From Patiria miniata (taxonomy: Eukaryota; Echinodermata; Asteroidea; Valvatida; Asterinidae): DNA of 64,000 bases. Within the stretch, counting starts at the first letter, position 1; each line of letters starts with the position of its first letter. Location: contig NW_024037062.1 in the NCBI RefSeq assembly GCF_015706575.1, positions 5,638,811 to 5,702,810 of the forward strand. The letters run 5' to 3'. A program made the position numbers and the translations under genes. Positions 24,101-42,960 of this stretch are shown one piece after another. Below the pieces are notes generated by a model. That model worked only from the letters and a program-made list of their open reading frames with translations, was not told the origin of the DNA and searched no databases.

Positions 24101-26849
24101 GTCTGGTGCCTGGCTATGCGTTACACATTAGCGTTTGTTTTTGTATGTGGTGTCTGGGGTAAAAACAGAGTCGATTCGTAGCAGCGCGAGCACGGCGTGA
24201 GTTCTGAAAACACGATTTTTGAAATCAAACTGTTACGATCTTATCGAGACAACATGCAGTATCATATTTCATATTAATATGAGCAAATTGGAAAGGAAAT
24301 TAGTATTTTCGAGAAGGCGTGGACGAATGACCGCGAAAACACGTACTGCACGTTGTGAATAATATAGCACCAAGTACACGATAAAAATCCATTACTAGCC
24401 AATTGCGGTATCCAATCAGGATACAGGAAGAAAGTTTCCTATCCAGGGTTTACTATTGGAAACACGGTTGGAAATAAAGTAAGCACTGGGGACGAGGTTG
24501 TCGCACACTCTACTCACATGTGATCCGCAGCCAGGATTCGAACCGTGGTCACCTTGGTGAGAGGCGAGCGCTTTACGCACAAGCCACCCATGCCACCCCT
24601 TATTTATTTATAGCCTATCTTCAAAACGCCAGTCCATAATTAATCGGGGAACCATGCATGACTGTTCCAGATATCTTTGAAAATCAATATTTTTGAAAGT
24701 ACTCTTTCGGGAGGGGGGGAGGGGGACTGTCAAAAAGAGTACGTTTTGTACTTTTGTATACGCTTTTGAAATTGTTTATAATTATGGATCACACCTAACA
24801 GGCCCACATGATATTGTAAAATGCATTGATATGGGGATGGGTTTAATTGTGATCCACCATTACAAAAGAGGAATTTATGCAATGCAAATTTTCTTTACAT
24901 TTAGCAATCCCGACATTTCAACTTCCCATGCTGGAGATAGACGGCAAGATAATCCTGCAGAGCAAATCGATGATCATGTACCTCGCCAGAAAACACAGTA
25001 AGCAACACTCACGTATCCATTGAAGTTGAAGCCGTGAGAGGGCGTTTCAGATTCGAATATATCATTTATGGGATTTTTCCAAACCTCGTCTTCGTCTCTA
25101 GTTCGGCTTCATCAATGGCTAGAAACTATTTTGAGAAACCTTTAATCGAGATGAGTCCGAGTTTTGTTGTGGTGTATCGACCAGGGCCGAACGGGGCGGG
25201 ACTCTAGCCTTAAAGTTGAAAACTCTGCAGTACCTTGAACCTGGGGCAGTTAACTTATATAAACCCTTGATTTACCACCTTACCACCTTAGGCTTACCAC
25301 CTTAGGTCTACTTAACTTTCGAAATTTAAAACAAGGGCGTTCCGTATTAATCACAAGTTTTAAATATATTAAGCGCCACAATCTGCATTGTTGGCACAAG
25401 TAAACAATACAAAAAGTCTAATAATAAGATTGGCAAATAATCCATAAATAAGGTGTGATCTGCCATTGATTCTGATTGATTTCATCGTAGATCTCTATGG
25501 CAAAGATGAGTTTGAAGGTATGTGCATCGACATGATAATTGACACCGCTGATGACGTAGTACCGCCATGGGATCTCATCTTCTTCTCCACCACCGAAGAG
25601 GAAAAGGTAAGGCGACATAACGGCTGTTGCATGCGACGACTGTATACATTCGACGACTGCTGCATTACTCGGCTATTGCACTCGAAGGCTTCGCATGAGA
25701 TAAACCCATCTTTCTCCTTGCAAAGAAGCGGTCTTTTAAAAAACATATAGTAACAACTTAAAAATCGCTCCAACACCTTCTCTCACCCTCTCGAGGTTTC
25801 TTCAGGTTTTAAGGAACTTTCGGTTTCGTTACCAGAAGGAATTTGATGCTGTTTGCAGATAACACTGCATCCATTCACTCATCTTTTCAGATTCTCGTTC
25901 GCCCACTTTTCTCTGAAGTTGCCCGAAAGCAAGTTTATTTCTCGTTTATTTTTTTCTTTTTGCAGGCGAAGCATACCAAGAACTTCCAAGAAGTTGAGGT
26001 ACCACTGATCTACTCGCGTCTGGAGCGATTGCGAGCCCTGGAGCACATGCACGCAGGGGACTACTTCGTTAGTAACAAGGTACATCAAAAACTGCCCAAC
26101 GAGATTGTCGATTTGATATCTTAAAGTGCACCCCAGTTTGTGTCTGAAATAACTTCCTTTCAAGCTTTGCGCTGCCAATCTATGACCTTTGACTAAAGTA
26201 ATAAAATTAATGTGTGCTTGGCCGATTTTAAACACATGTTTAAGACCGGTTGGAGTTTGGATGCTGATAATTACCCGAGCCGAAAACGTTTCGGTCCAAA
26301 AGTCAAAACAAATCAAACATAATACATTTCCAACTATTTTCAACAAAAACACCCCTCTAGGTTTATTATGGCAATTCCCTTTCGTGCGTACATCGTAACA
26401 ATATTTGCTAAAACATGCTAATCCTCCAAATCCTTTTATTTCTGAAAATTGCAGCAAAAGCCAATGTTGTACATTCCCTTTAACGCAACGTACATACCCC
26501 TGCAAAAGCGCCCTCACTGAGGACAGGATTTCGCATTGAAACTTATCAACAATAATAGTACAAAGTACGCGTATTAAAGAGGAAACAAAGACCAGCGTCA
26601 GATGTGGAGTCCGGTGGAAGGCCGGGTTGACTGTTGGATAATTGCGCCGATTCACGATGCCTTTTCCCTTTTCTACTCGTACAGCTGACAGCGGCTGACC
26701 TCCATTTCGCCTCTATGGTGGAAGTTGCCAACGTCTACTTTCCCAATTCCTTGGCCAAGTTCCCTGTGCTGAAGGCTGTCTTTGATCGTGTGGTGTCTAA
26801 CCCGGTCATTGCGGAGTGGAGGAAGGTTCGTCCCGTTACACCTTGGTGA
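21105..26849 (+). CDS. Sigma-class glutathione S-transferase (HPGDS/S-crystallin-like), five exons
   Basis: This is a cytosolic enzyme that conjugates glutathione to electrophiles; some sigma members also isomerise prostaglandin H2. Coding exons: 21105-21237, 24905-24997, 25491-25606, 25966-26079 and 26685-26849, all GT-AG and phase-consistent, 206 aa, a normal length for the class. The thioredoxin-like N-domain starts MSNYKLVYFDGRGRAETIRY, with the expected catalytic Tyr8. The glutathione-site segment QLPMLEIDGKIILQSKSM follows at about 50-67, then MYLARKH. The all-helical C-domain runs from about residue 77 and ends VIAEWRKVRPVTPW, a typical sigma C-terminus, so I place the stop directly after exon 5's W. 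The ATG at 21105 is preferred over an upstream in-frame ATG at 21057 because MSNYKL is the family start. The exact substrate class (detoxifying versus prostaglandin D synthase) cannot be told from sequence. Confidence 0.88.
22577..22960. repeat. Cluster of three hairpins in GST intron 1
   Basis: Hairpin 1: TCATTCATCTCCATTTTACA pairs with the sequence ending at 22622. Hairpin 2: AGACTTTTGAGAAGTTGGTG (22663) pairs with the sequence ending at 22812, stem about 36 bp with mismatches. Hairpin 3: TGTATGCTGAATCATGGTAA (22902) pairs with the sequence ending near 22960. They may be nested MITEs. Confidence 0.55.
23512..23701. mobile_element. Small MITE with TAAGGCCAAAAAAA termini
   Basis: Left TAAGGCCAAAAAAA and right TTTTTTTGGCCTA are inverted repeats around a CG-rich core (GCGCGCGCGTCGCC, CCATGCGCGTCGGC). 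A partial copy is at 16670-16830. About 190 bp, non-coding. Confidence 0.65.
24480..24600 (-). repeat. tRNA-derived SINE head, family 4, minus strand
   Basis: In reverse orientation the B box GGTTCGAATCC follows GGTGACCAC, with an upstream GGGTGGCTTGTGCG resembling an A box. A related tail (CGGAGAAAAACCCTCGCACA) lies at about 23965. Confidence 0.55.
26395..26483 (-). mobile_element. Truncated end of the palindromic TTAA MITE family
   Basis: Ends ACATTCCCTTTAA after ATTGCAGCAAAAGCC, matching one terminus of 2848-3370. The rest of the element is absent. It lies in the last GST intron. Confidence 0.65.
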
Positions 26850-28623
26850 TTACCTCCCTGTGATTCACCGGCGCTCTATCCTCCATCAACCACCATCCAC
26901 TATCTTCCTCTTACGTCCCGTAGCTGAGAAACTTCGTAGCATTGTTAGGATGCAGTGTCTTGAATTTCTGCTTCACTTTAGATTTCATTTCTCCTTAAAT
27001 TTGAATAGTTACAGTTGATAAAAAAAATGACGGGAGTGGAAACTTGCAACCTACGTTCAGAACATAAGTGGCGTCTCTTACTTTGGTTTTGAAAAAAAAT
27101 CACAAGGTATTATTTTGAGTCACTTATGGCTTCCAGATTCAGGAATATTATAATTGATATAACAGAGCTTTTATACGCATATCACCTGTGCCTTTTTAAT
27201 TTGTTTAATTTGCAATTGGTCCTCAAGGGTTATCACTTTGAACCTCTGTGACTCGTAGGTTGGGCTCATTTCACCGTCAAACTGGCTAGTTAACTTAAGG
27301 TTACAATGGAGGGGCGCCCAAAAATGTCAACTGTGCTGAAAGGTAGAGAGTTTTTTCACTGGACACCCGACCTCCGTAAAATCAAATGGGGGGCTGGGGG
27401 GGGGGGGGGGAGGGAGGGGGGGCGGGCTGGACACCATCTGCCCATGGGGCGCTGTTCAAAACCTATATGGATGTTTAATGTTAGACAATAACTACCGGTA
27501 TTTGCTTTCCACGGACGTTTAAATAAACAACCACACGCGAAAAGAAAGGGTTTTGTTGAAAAATACGCACAAAATCAGGGAAAATGGGACTTAACGTTCT
27601 TCCAGCTAATCACGGTAACTCATACGGCTGGTCAAATTTCCAGGGGGGGGGGGGCGAACTTTTTATAGGGGGCGTGCGCCCCCCACGGCCCCCACGCCGT
27701 GGCTACGCCGTTGCATTGATGGAAGGAACAATGAGGATTTTTAAAGGGGAAAAAAGAAGCAATTTAGTGTGTCGTACAAACCTCATTCATACGCTTTCCA
27801 TGCACTTTATTGACAAACAAAATAAACGATGGAACAGGACTATAATTTGATAATTTACACCTTTGTAACATTGTCATTTATTTGCTGTTGATGAAAATCA
27901 TTGTCAATTATTGTGATGCTAGGTTTGAACTGACGGTAAAAATAAATTCATGCTAAACTGAACGCAAAACATTTGCGAAACAACGCAATAGGGTTTTTTT
28001 TTGCGAATTAACGCATATAATTAAGGGTGGTGCAAGAAGAAGGAAACCCACATTTGACTGCAATTTTCACCTCCTTGGTGAGCAGACAAATGTAATAAAA
28101 AAAACACACTTCACTGGACTTAAAAAAACCACTTCGCTGGACTTACACGGAGACAACAGTGATTTGGTAACTTGTATTCAAATAAGCATAATAACATTAA
28201 TTCTTGCGATTAGTTGTCATTAAAAGGGCGGGGTGGGAGGCTGAAAACAAAGTAGGTTAATCGCATCAATGTTTAAGCATCTTTTATCAAGAAACGCTGA
28301 AATCCTATGATTCTGTGGAAAATTCGGATTTGGGGCGTTAAAGAGGCAGATTTTTTTAAGGGGAATACTTTCGTAAAATCTATAGAAATTGCGCCCGCTA
28401 TTCATGCTAATACATGGTATTTTGTGGGAGTCAGGGAATGGGAAGTTAATGGTACGTTGTACCCTAGCTCTGTTTTCAAACACAACATTCACAAAATGAT
28501 TCTCGAACGCGCTAAGAATTAAAAGGGAATTTCATGACTATTCGCAAGGTTTGCACATGGGCAGTATAACCCCGTTCAAGGAAACCAACCTCTTTTATAA
28601 GAATTTGATTAATCACCTCCGAT

Positions 28624-29151
28624 TTAAAGGGAATATACATCATTTGCTTTTGCTGTAATTTTCAGAAATGGATGGAATTGGGGGGTTGGAAATATATAGC
28701 AAATATAGTTACACTGACTTTTTTGAGGTTTTGGGTTCGAAAATGCTATAAAAACCAAGAAAAACGATCATTTTCCTGTAGTCTGGTTCCCTGACTCCAT
28801 ATAAGAAGAAAAAGAGCAGTTTTCATACATTGGGGAATTGTAAGGTCAGGGAACCAGTCTAGCTGGCTCGTACCCGTTCATAGGTTTGTATTCGATTGCA
28901 AACAAGTGCGATGATAAATTGGGGCCAGTATTTGAAAAAAAGCCAGTTGTTTCCAACGCTGATTGGCCGATCCCGATCAGCGTTGGAAATTGATACAAAA
29001 ATACCACTTTTCTTGAAAATGACAGTATACCAGGTTCCATGATTTTCCAGGATGCTTTACACTGTCATTCACTAACAGTCCAGCAAGGTATTTCAAAATG
29101 ATTTGGTAGTTTTATTTTTTGATGTTTGCAAATGTTGTATTTTCCCTTTAA
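28624..29151 (+). mobile_element. TTAA MITE with palindromic centre, copy 3
   Basis: TTAA-bounded, same orientation as 2848-3370 and closely similar along its whole length, with a central CGCTGATTGGCCGATCCCGATCAGCG-type palindrome in slightly altered form. Confidence 0.8.
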
Positions 29152-29219
29152 GGATTGCATCTCACATGTGAGCTCACAGTGCATTGAATATTGATGCAGG
29201 GGGATGTGTACGGTTGAGT

Positions 29220-29520
29220 CTCGGACCAATGGTACTTCGGACTATCGCGATAGTCCGAAGTACCATTGGTCCGAAGTCCCATTGATCCGAAGTCCCACTG
29301 GTTCGAAGTCCCATTGGTCCCATCACTTGTCCGAAACATACTACTGTGTAGTTCCACTTGTTCAGGTTGACCGACCCTAACCCTAACCCTAATCCTATGG
29401 GGCGTCGGACCAATGGGACTTCGGACCAATGGGACTTCTGACCAATGGGACTTCGGACCAATGGGACTTCGGACCAATGGGACTTCGGACCAATGGTACT
29501 TCGGACTATAGAGACGTCCC
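29220..29520. repeat. 16-bp minisatellite foldback around a telomere-like core
   Basis: Left of centre the unit reads CCGAAGTCCCATTGGT; right of centre it reads GGACCAATGGGACTTC, about six times. Between them lies CCCTAACCCTAACCCTAA. A second local palindrome (GTACTTCGGACTATCGCGAT and its complement) is at 29231-29270. No telomere is implied; it is an interstitial repeat. Confidence 0.8.
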
Positions 29521-30880
29521 CTATGTGTACTGATTGGCGTTATAATTTTATTTTTGGCGTCAATCACGCGCTCAAAATTCGACCACGGCAATTTTCAGTT
29601 TTGTGTGTAGAAGTACAAATGCGCTCTTTTTCCTCGACATAACTTCGTGGAAAAATACTTTACACAAGAGAAAGAGAACAGAAAGAATGGGACTGGAATA
29701 ATAAAACTTCTGACGTGTGGATGTTGTGATAAAAAAACACAAAAAACAACCTCACATGAAATTGTTTTTCTCACGAATATGACCCATTTTCAGACGACGT
29801 ATATCTAATCGGTGGGAAAATAGCACGATGAAACATGTATTTAGCAATCAGCATTGATATTGATAAGTTAAAACAGCTCAATTAAAAAACAAATTATAAA
29901 AGTTTGCCTTTGACCATGATGCATAACATCCACCTTGGATTATCTTTGTTGTTTTTAAATTAATAGCAACAACATTTATGCACAAATCAGCACAACCAAA
30001 CCACTGTCCTCCAAATGGCTGTTGTGCGTAAGGTTTATATCTGTCGTCCACGAGTTTTGGGAAAGAAAACAGAACGGTTGCTTGAAACTTTGTAAAGGTG
30101 TTTATTTTTAACACAATGAAAATGCAACACCATGTACACACTGTAAAGCCGAAAACATACAGTATACTTAAAAGTCCAAAAGTACTTACTCACAGGAAAA
30201 TACTAACGTAATTGGTAACCTTTTCCAAGTTGCACAGTCATTATTTCAAATGGTCCAGATTGGGAGCACCTAATCTGTGGATAAACTTGTTTGCTGGCAA
30301 AACCGACTTCGACCGCTAGATAAAATACGCGTTCTCATTTTCGTATCTTTGCGCCATATGTCTTCTCCAGTTTTGCTCACACTGATATATTTGCAGTGGC
30401 CGATAGCAAGTCACTAACATAGTTAAAAGGAAACAGACTTGAGTGATTGTGAGCACTTGGAAACTTGAACATTCAGAGAGTATATTGTGTGGTAAGTAGA
30501 AAGAAGGTTTAAGCTTGATTTAATTAATCCGTGCATGAAGCAATCGATCCGATATGCTATTGTTCCATGTTCGCATTCTGCAGGTACCCGATCCAGTATG
30601 TTGCACGTTTGTTGATTTCTGCTTGTCTCAAACCAGGTCTCGCTTTCGATTTCGTGGTGCCGAGATGAAACATTCAGACGTTTTCATGTGACTGTAAATA
30701 TTTTCTATAGAGGTGTTGCTTCAGAAACAACACTGTAGTGAGAAAATACTCTTCGTAATAAAAGATACCTGTACATTTTGTAATCCCAAGTTATGGTGTC
30801 ATCAGCAGACTCACTGCATCAAGCAAAGCTTCAAAATCATATTTACCATATAATAGGCACAGATTTCAAGCCAGAATAAA

Positions 30881-30887
30881 ATATATA
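30881..30887 (+). promoter_or_regulatory. Possible TATA-like element of the copy A protease
   Basis: An AT-rich ATATATA lies about 100 bp upstream of the protease ATG at 30985. The position would suit a TATA box with a short 5'UTR, but AT-rich words are common here and no transcript evidence is available. Confidence 0.2.
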
Positions 30888-30984
30888 GTTTTGTGTGTGT
30901 TACATAATTCAATGCTAGGTGCAATCGTGGTAACAATGAGTTTATTCATTCTTGGACCCCATTCAAGTTTCAGCAAGTTCGATC

Positions 30985-38366
<7,382 letters not shown>

Positions 38367-38908
38367 GCGGTGGGTGCATTCAGCTATGCCTGACGTCCGA
38401 AGGAAATCAGATATTAACTGAACAGTCATTCCCTTTTTTCCGGCCATCCTACTGAATTGTGCTGCATTTACTTATAAGGCCATGAATCCCAATAGACGGC
38501 CTTTTAAAATTCCAATGAAACAATGTGTGTGTACCGTTCATTATTTCAGACTCGGTCAATAACAACCCTTCAAATTGTTCCCACTTATACGATACACTAA
38601 CAGAAATTGTTATGCGACTGACAAGTGCAACGCAGTAAGTTAAAGGATTACAATTGTAAATCCGAATTTTTTTTCTTTCCATATTTTCCGGAATCTTACC
38701 ACAATCGGAATTCTGAAAGCGCCTTTGTCTGCATGTTCTTATCAGTGAATGAAATATTCGCACATAAAATTAGCTTTTACTCAGCAGTCATTCCATTTTT
38801 CAGTTTAAAGATTTGCATAGACTCACAGTAAACGACCACGATAAATAACGATTTCTAACAATAGCAAGTACATCGCCAAGTAATATGTAAGTTTTCAATG
38901 TATTCCCA

Positions 38909-38914
38909 AATAAA
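38909..38914 (+). terminator. Candidate poly(A) signal of the protease, copy A
   Basis: AATAAA about 540 nt after the protease stop codon, with the same hexamer kept in copy B at 53629-53634. No closer canonical signal was noticed. Confidence 0.4.
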
Positions 38915-39754
38915 CCATGAGCGAATGAGAAAGGTTTCCTTTTCCCCCAAGACAGCACCAATCCCATCTTTTATTTTGTCTGTCCAGAAAGTGCCGATTA
39001 TGTTTTTGACAGTTCTTGCATAAAGATGCAAAGCATTTCTAACTTCACTTTATGAGTAATGGCGTAAATCCGTGTCGGCGAGTGGGGTGTTGGGGTCCTG
39101 GGAATGACCATCCCGCCAAAAACGGGGAAATACAAAGGGGGGGGGGGGGGAGCTCTGGATACAACGTAACACTAGGGGTTGTTGTTTATGATACAACTGT
39201 ACATGCAGTTAGAAAACTTGTGCACTTATGACCCCTGAACTTTACATACTTTGTATTCACAAGATATATATTCAAATCGGCATTTTGGGGTTTCCTCACC
39301 ACAAACATTGCGGGGATGATCAAGCGGCCCATCCACCCGGTCAAAAAATATGGGGGATTATCCTCCCCTTCCCCCGGGGTTTACGCCCATGATCGTAAGT
39401 ATTCTTTTGAGCGTATTGAGGTGAACAACTTCAAATTTGGGGACAACATCACAAATCACGAAAAAGGGTGATGTTGGCCCTTAAAATAGGTAAACTTCCC
39501 TCGAGCTGTGACGTTAGTTTGATTAATATTGACACGAGAAATGCTTTTACCAAATTTGATTACATCAAATAAAAATAAAAATTATGCCAAAAAATTATCT
39601 TTTGGACCGTAATGTAGAAAACGCCGGTTGTGGTCGTCGCAGTACAACCAAATAAAGTTTTGTTATAGTTTATTGGTCAATCAAAATTACTGTTAAAAAT
39701 CGGGGAAATATGCAGAAGCATTATGATATAAAGATGGGTGCAAATTGAAAAAAA

Positions 39755-39832
39755 AATTGACTTGAGACTTGACTTGACTTGCTAAAATTTGACTTGGGAC
39801 TTGACATGACTTGAAAAAAAAAATGACTTGGT
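39755..39832 (+). repeat. GACTT-rich tract upstream of GPCR copy A
   Basis: Degenerate GACTTGAGACTTGACTTG words, matched in copy B at about 55978-56048. Similar in style to the GAGTC tract after TFAM. Confidence 0.6.
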
Positions 39833-40503
39833 TACAACTCTGTCTTCTATACACATCGATGATTATATCATCGACGTCATTGTATTTTCACAAAACTTTC
39901 CGAGACCGTGCAATCTTTAAGCCCTTCACTTTGAGTCGGCGTTATATCCCTACAAGCTTCTTAAGATCTCCGAATGTAGTTTTTTTTCTTCTCAGTACAC
40001 ATTTATCTGAACTATTATTCTACAAGATACACATTGTGAAGAATGGCAACAGTGAAATAAATGTTCTAAATGATGTAAAAGCACGACAGGCGCTGTTCAT
40101 CTATTACGGAAAAAGTTCAGTGGATATTGGTTATCGCTTGACAACATTACTATTGGCCAAACCACAAGATGTTTGTACATGTATCACGGTAATGCATTAT
40201 TTTTGTGCATCTTTATTGTCCTTAAAAGTTCTTGGAATCATGCCATAGTGACAAAGGTAATATGAAACGGGAAGTTCGTTACAAAAAACAACTGTTGATA
40301 GGAAATGACCTTTTTTTCTATGAAAAATAACCATCCCATAACTGTACATGCGTTTCCTTTCCGTGACATCGAGCACATAACACTGAAAGGACTGTGCCTG
40401 AATTTGGTTTCGAATTAGACACCGGGTATTGTGGACTGGAGTTTAATACATAAGTTTTGATAAGCACAATAATAAAACAACAGAAGCAATCGCAGCTGCA
40501 ACA

Positions 40504-41598
40504 ATGGCGTTTTCTACAAACTCAACTCCTGAGCTGAACTCAACCTTTGAAGTCCTGTACACGTACCCCGAGTTGGTTTTTCTTGCCGTTGGGTTCTCTA
40601 TCCTGATAGTCCTGGCAATCAGCGGTAACTGCCTAGTCTTGGTTGCCGTGGCCCGTACCAAGAAACTCCAGAACATCACCAACGTGTTCGTGGTCAACCT
40701 GAGCGTGACTGATTTCCTGTCCAGTTTTGCAATCCTGTGGACTGTACCTGGCTTGCTGAGTAAAACTCCCGGCTACCCATTGCAGCCCGACATCATGTGC
40801 GTTGCCTCGGCGTCTCTTGTGTACATCACCATAAGTACTAGCTTATTTACCCTTGCAAACATCGCCCTGAACCGATGCATCCTAGTCATTAGACCTATGG
40901 AGACCTACCAATGGCTGTACACACCCAAGAAGACTGCCTTGATGGTTTTTGGCTCTTGGCTAATACCCGTGTGTACCACCATCATACCGCCACTGTCTGG
41001 CATTGGTGGCCTTGGTTTCGATCCTGAGACACGCTCCTGCAAAGATGTTGAAACTCATCCGAGAGCAGACGAGTACGACAACCTTCAATTTGCCGTGTTT
41101 TGCCCACTGCCCTTCCTTGTCATCATTACTTCGTATCTCCTGATCTGGCGACATGTTAGACGTCACTTCAAGAAGCGTGGACAACATGAACATGGTCTGC
41201 AGTCATCGAGCGGTAGACGTTCTGGCCCCTCGTCTTCTTCAAAGCAAGAGAGTGACGATGCCCATACCAGTAGCTCTCAACAGTCCGCTAGGGCTATCAA
41301 AAGCACCCTGAGCTCACGTCGACTGAGCCGCCGTATGAGGAATGAGCAACTGGCAATAACCAAGAACCTCTTTCTGATAGTCTTAGTCTTCATGGTCTGC
41401 GTCATTCCTCATGCCATCATTGATGTCACTAGCAACCACCGATACGAGCTGTACGGCGCCTTGATCTTATTCATCAGTTGTTGCATTAATCCTCTTATCT
41501 ATGCCGTCAAGCATCCACATTTCGGCCCAGTGATGAGAGCTTTGATACGCTCCAGGTATACTTCAGAATCTAAAAGCTCCTCTCAAAAGATTCCGTAG
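40504..41598 (+). CDS. Intronless rhodopsin-like (class A) orphan GPCR, copy A
   Basis: This is a predicted seven-pass plasma-membrane receptor of 364 aa in a single exon. Two N-glycosylation sites (Asn6, Asn12) precede TM1. Visible class A landmarks are GN in TM1 (Asn42), Asp70 in TM2 (NLSVTDF), the Cys99/Cys179 disulfide pair, a long Ser- and Arg-rich third intracellular loop (about 221-280), CVIP in TM6 in place of CWxP, and NPLIY in TM7 (329-333). The usual E/DRY at the end of TM3 is NRC (123-125). NR(Y) is typical of melatonin-receptor-like and related orphan families, but the TM7 NPxxY differs from melatonin receptors (NAxxY). I therefore call it an orphan in that general branch; the ligand is unknown. 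It lies about 2.1 kb downstream of the protease, same strand. Confidence 0.9.
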   Translation: MAFSTNSTPELNSTFEVLYTYPELVFLAVGFSILIVLAISGNCLVLVAVARTKKLQNITNVFVVNLSVTDFLSSFAILWTVPGLLSKTPGYPLQPDIMCVASASLVYITISTSLFTLANIALNRCILVIRPMETYQWLYTPKKTALMVFGSWLIPVCTTIIPPLSGIGGLGFDPETRSCKDVETHPRADEYDNLQFAVFCPLPFLVIITSYLLIWRHVRRHFKKRGQHEHGLQSSSGRRSGPSSSSKQESDDAHTSSSQQSARAIKSTLSSRRLSRRMRNEQLAITKNLFLIVLVFMVCVIPHAIIDVTSNHRYELYGALILFISCCINPLIYAVKHPHFGPVMRALIRSRYTSESKSSSQKIP

Positions 41599-42228
41599 AA
41601 TCTACGAGACTCTAATCAATTTCTAAGGCACAGATCATTTCGGCAATTTTAAAAGGCGTTTTCTTTTCTTTTCCTATGAAAATAAGATTTGTTTTTGTCC
41701 ATAAAGTGCTTTTGATGACAAAAGCTTCTGTAAATAGAGTCGCTATTTTGTTATTGGTAATTTTGTAGTTTCTTAAAAACTTTTTTTCACAACAGTGTAT
41801 TATGCAGGCACATGTAATTACCTGGACAACAAGCATGGATACACTGCATTTATTACCGAGATTTGGCCTCAGATCAAGACTCCAGTGATTATCCAAATCA
41901 TTTTCAATGATAAATTCCACAAATGATGACACCCAAATCAATAGCATACTCAGCCTTCGACAAAATTTGGATTCGGGCAAATTGATACTTCTAGGTGGAC
42001 AGCAATGAATGTAAAAAGTACTTTCGTTGTTGAATTCAAGGAGAATGGACTGGTTAACGCTTTAAACTTCCTTAATCTGCTGTCGTATATTCACTAAATA
42101 TTTTGAAGCGCATATCCGGCATTTCTATATGAGAGATTATCGGTCGTTCACCCTTTCCACTTTATATGCCAAGTTGTCCGGTTGGTGAGGGAACGGGAAC
42201 AGTTTATTTTGCGGAGAGCGCCCTCACT

Positions 42229-42960
42229 GAGGACATAACTTGTATGATGAAGGAACAAAGACCTGTCCTGAGGACGCTGTATGCAAGGCGTCCATACGCT
42301 GAAGTCAGTGAGGTCCTCATACAAAATGCTGGGCTCCAAGAGACTTAGTATGGACACCAATGTCAACATAAAATGAGGACATAACTTGTATGATGAAGGA
42401 ACAAAGACCTGTCCTGAGGACGCTGTATGCAAGGCGTCCATACGCTGAAGTCAGTGAGGTCCTCATACAAAATGCTGGGCTCCAAGAGACTTAGTATGGA
42501 CACCAATGTCAACATAAAATGAGGACATAACTTGTATGATGAAGGAACAAAGACCTGTCCTGAGGACGCTGTATGCAAGGCGTCCATACGCTGAAGTCAG
42601 TGAGGTCCTCATACAAAATGCTGGGCTCCAAGAGACTTAGTATGGACACCAATGTCAACATAAAATGGGGACATAACTTGTATGATGAATAACAAAGACC
42701 TGACCTATATGTGGACACTGTACACAAGGAGTTTGTACGCAGAAGTCAATAAGGTCCTCGAACAAAATGATGGGCACCAAGAGACTTAGTGTGGACACCA
42801 ACGTCAACATAAAATAAGGACAGAATTTGTATCACGAAGGAACAAAGACCCACCCTCTGTGAGGACGCTGGGTGCAAGGGGTCTAAACGCTGAATTTGAT
42901 GAATTCCTCATACAAAATGTTGCGCACCAAGATCAATTTGCAAAATGAATATCATTGTAA
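42229..42960 (+). repeat. 146-bp tandem satellite, five units, copy A
   Basis: Units start at 42229, 42375, 42521, 42667 and 42816 (GAGGACATAACTTGTATGAT). The first three are almost identical; the last two are diverged. Copy B has three diverged units (58425, 58575, 58724), so A gained nearly identical units after the duplication. Confidence 0.9.

Larger units (their letters stand above)
21238..24904. other. GST intron 1: transposon fragments, no exon seen
   Basis: Contains a GGTCGGTCGGATGGTCGGTC tract (21480-21515) and T/G/C homopolymers ending in GATCCGCCCATGGC (22290-22370), which look like one end of a G-rich MITE. A hairpin-rich block lies at 22570-22960 and a complete small MITE at 23512-23701. 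Minus-strand SINE pieces lie at about 23935-24010 and 24480-24600. Confidence 0.5.
26850..30984. other. GST-protease interval: repeats, no gene seen
   Basis: Contains G-run clusters (27390-27425, 27644-27690), a palindromic TTAA MITE (28624-29151) and a GGACCAATGGGACTTC foldback with telomere-like repeats (29220-29520). The rest is AT-rich unique-looking sequence. The final 100 bp may hold the protease promoter. A possible GST poly(A) hexamer is AATAAA at 27821. Confidence 0.5.

Noticed and set aside
25879..26655. Minus-strand open frame of 258 aa
   Set aside because: It lies antisense across GST exon 4 and the flanking introns, which have clear splice sites and family motifs on the plus strand; its translation resembles no known family.
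29148..29591. Minus-strand 147-aa frame rich in SPIGPKSHWSEVPLVR repeats
   Set aside because: It is the translation of the 16-bp minisatellite and not a real repeat protein.
39811..40248. Open frame of 145 aa upstream of GPCR copy A
   Set aside because: The matching frame in copy B is broken after about 66 codons by an indel in a T-rich run, no family is recognised, and the frame begins within a low-complexity A-run. It is likely non-coding upstream sequence.
42148..42727. Overlapping minus-strand frames with repeated MDALHTASSGQVF
   Set aside because: They are translations of the 146-bp satellite units and differ between copies only by unit number.
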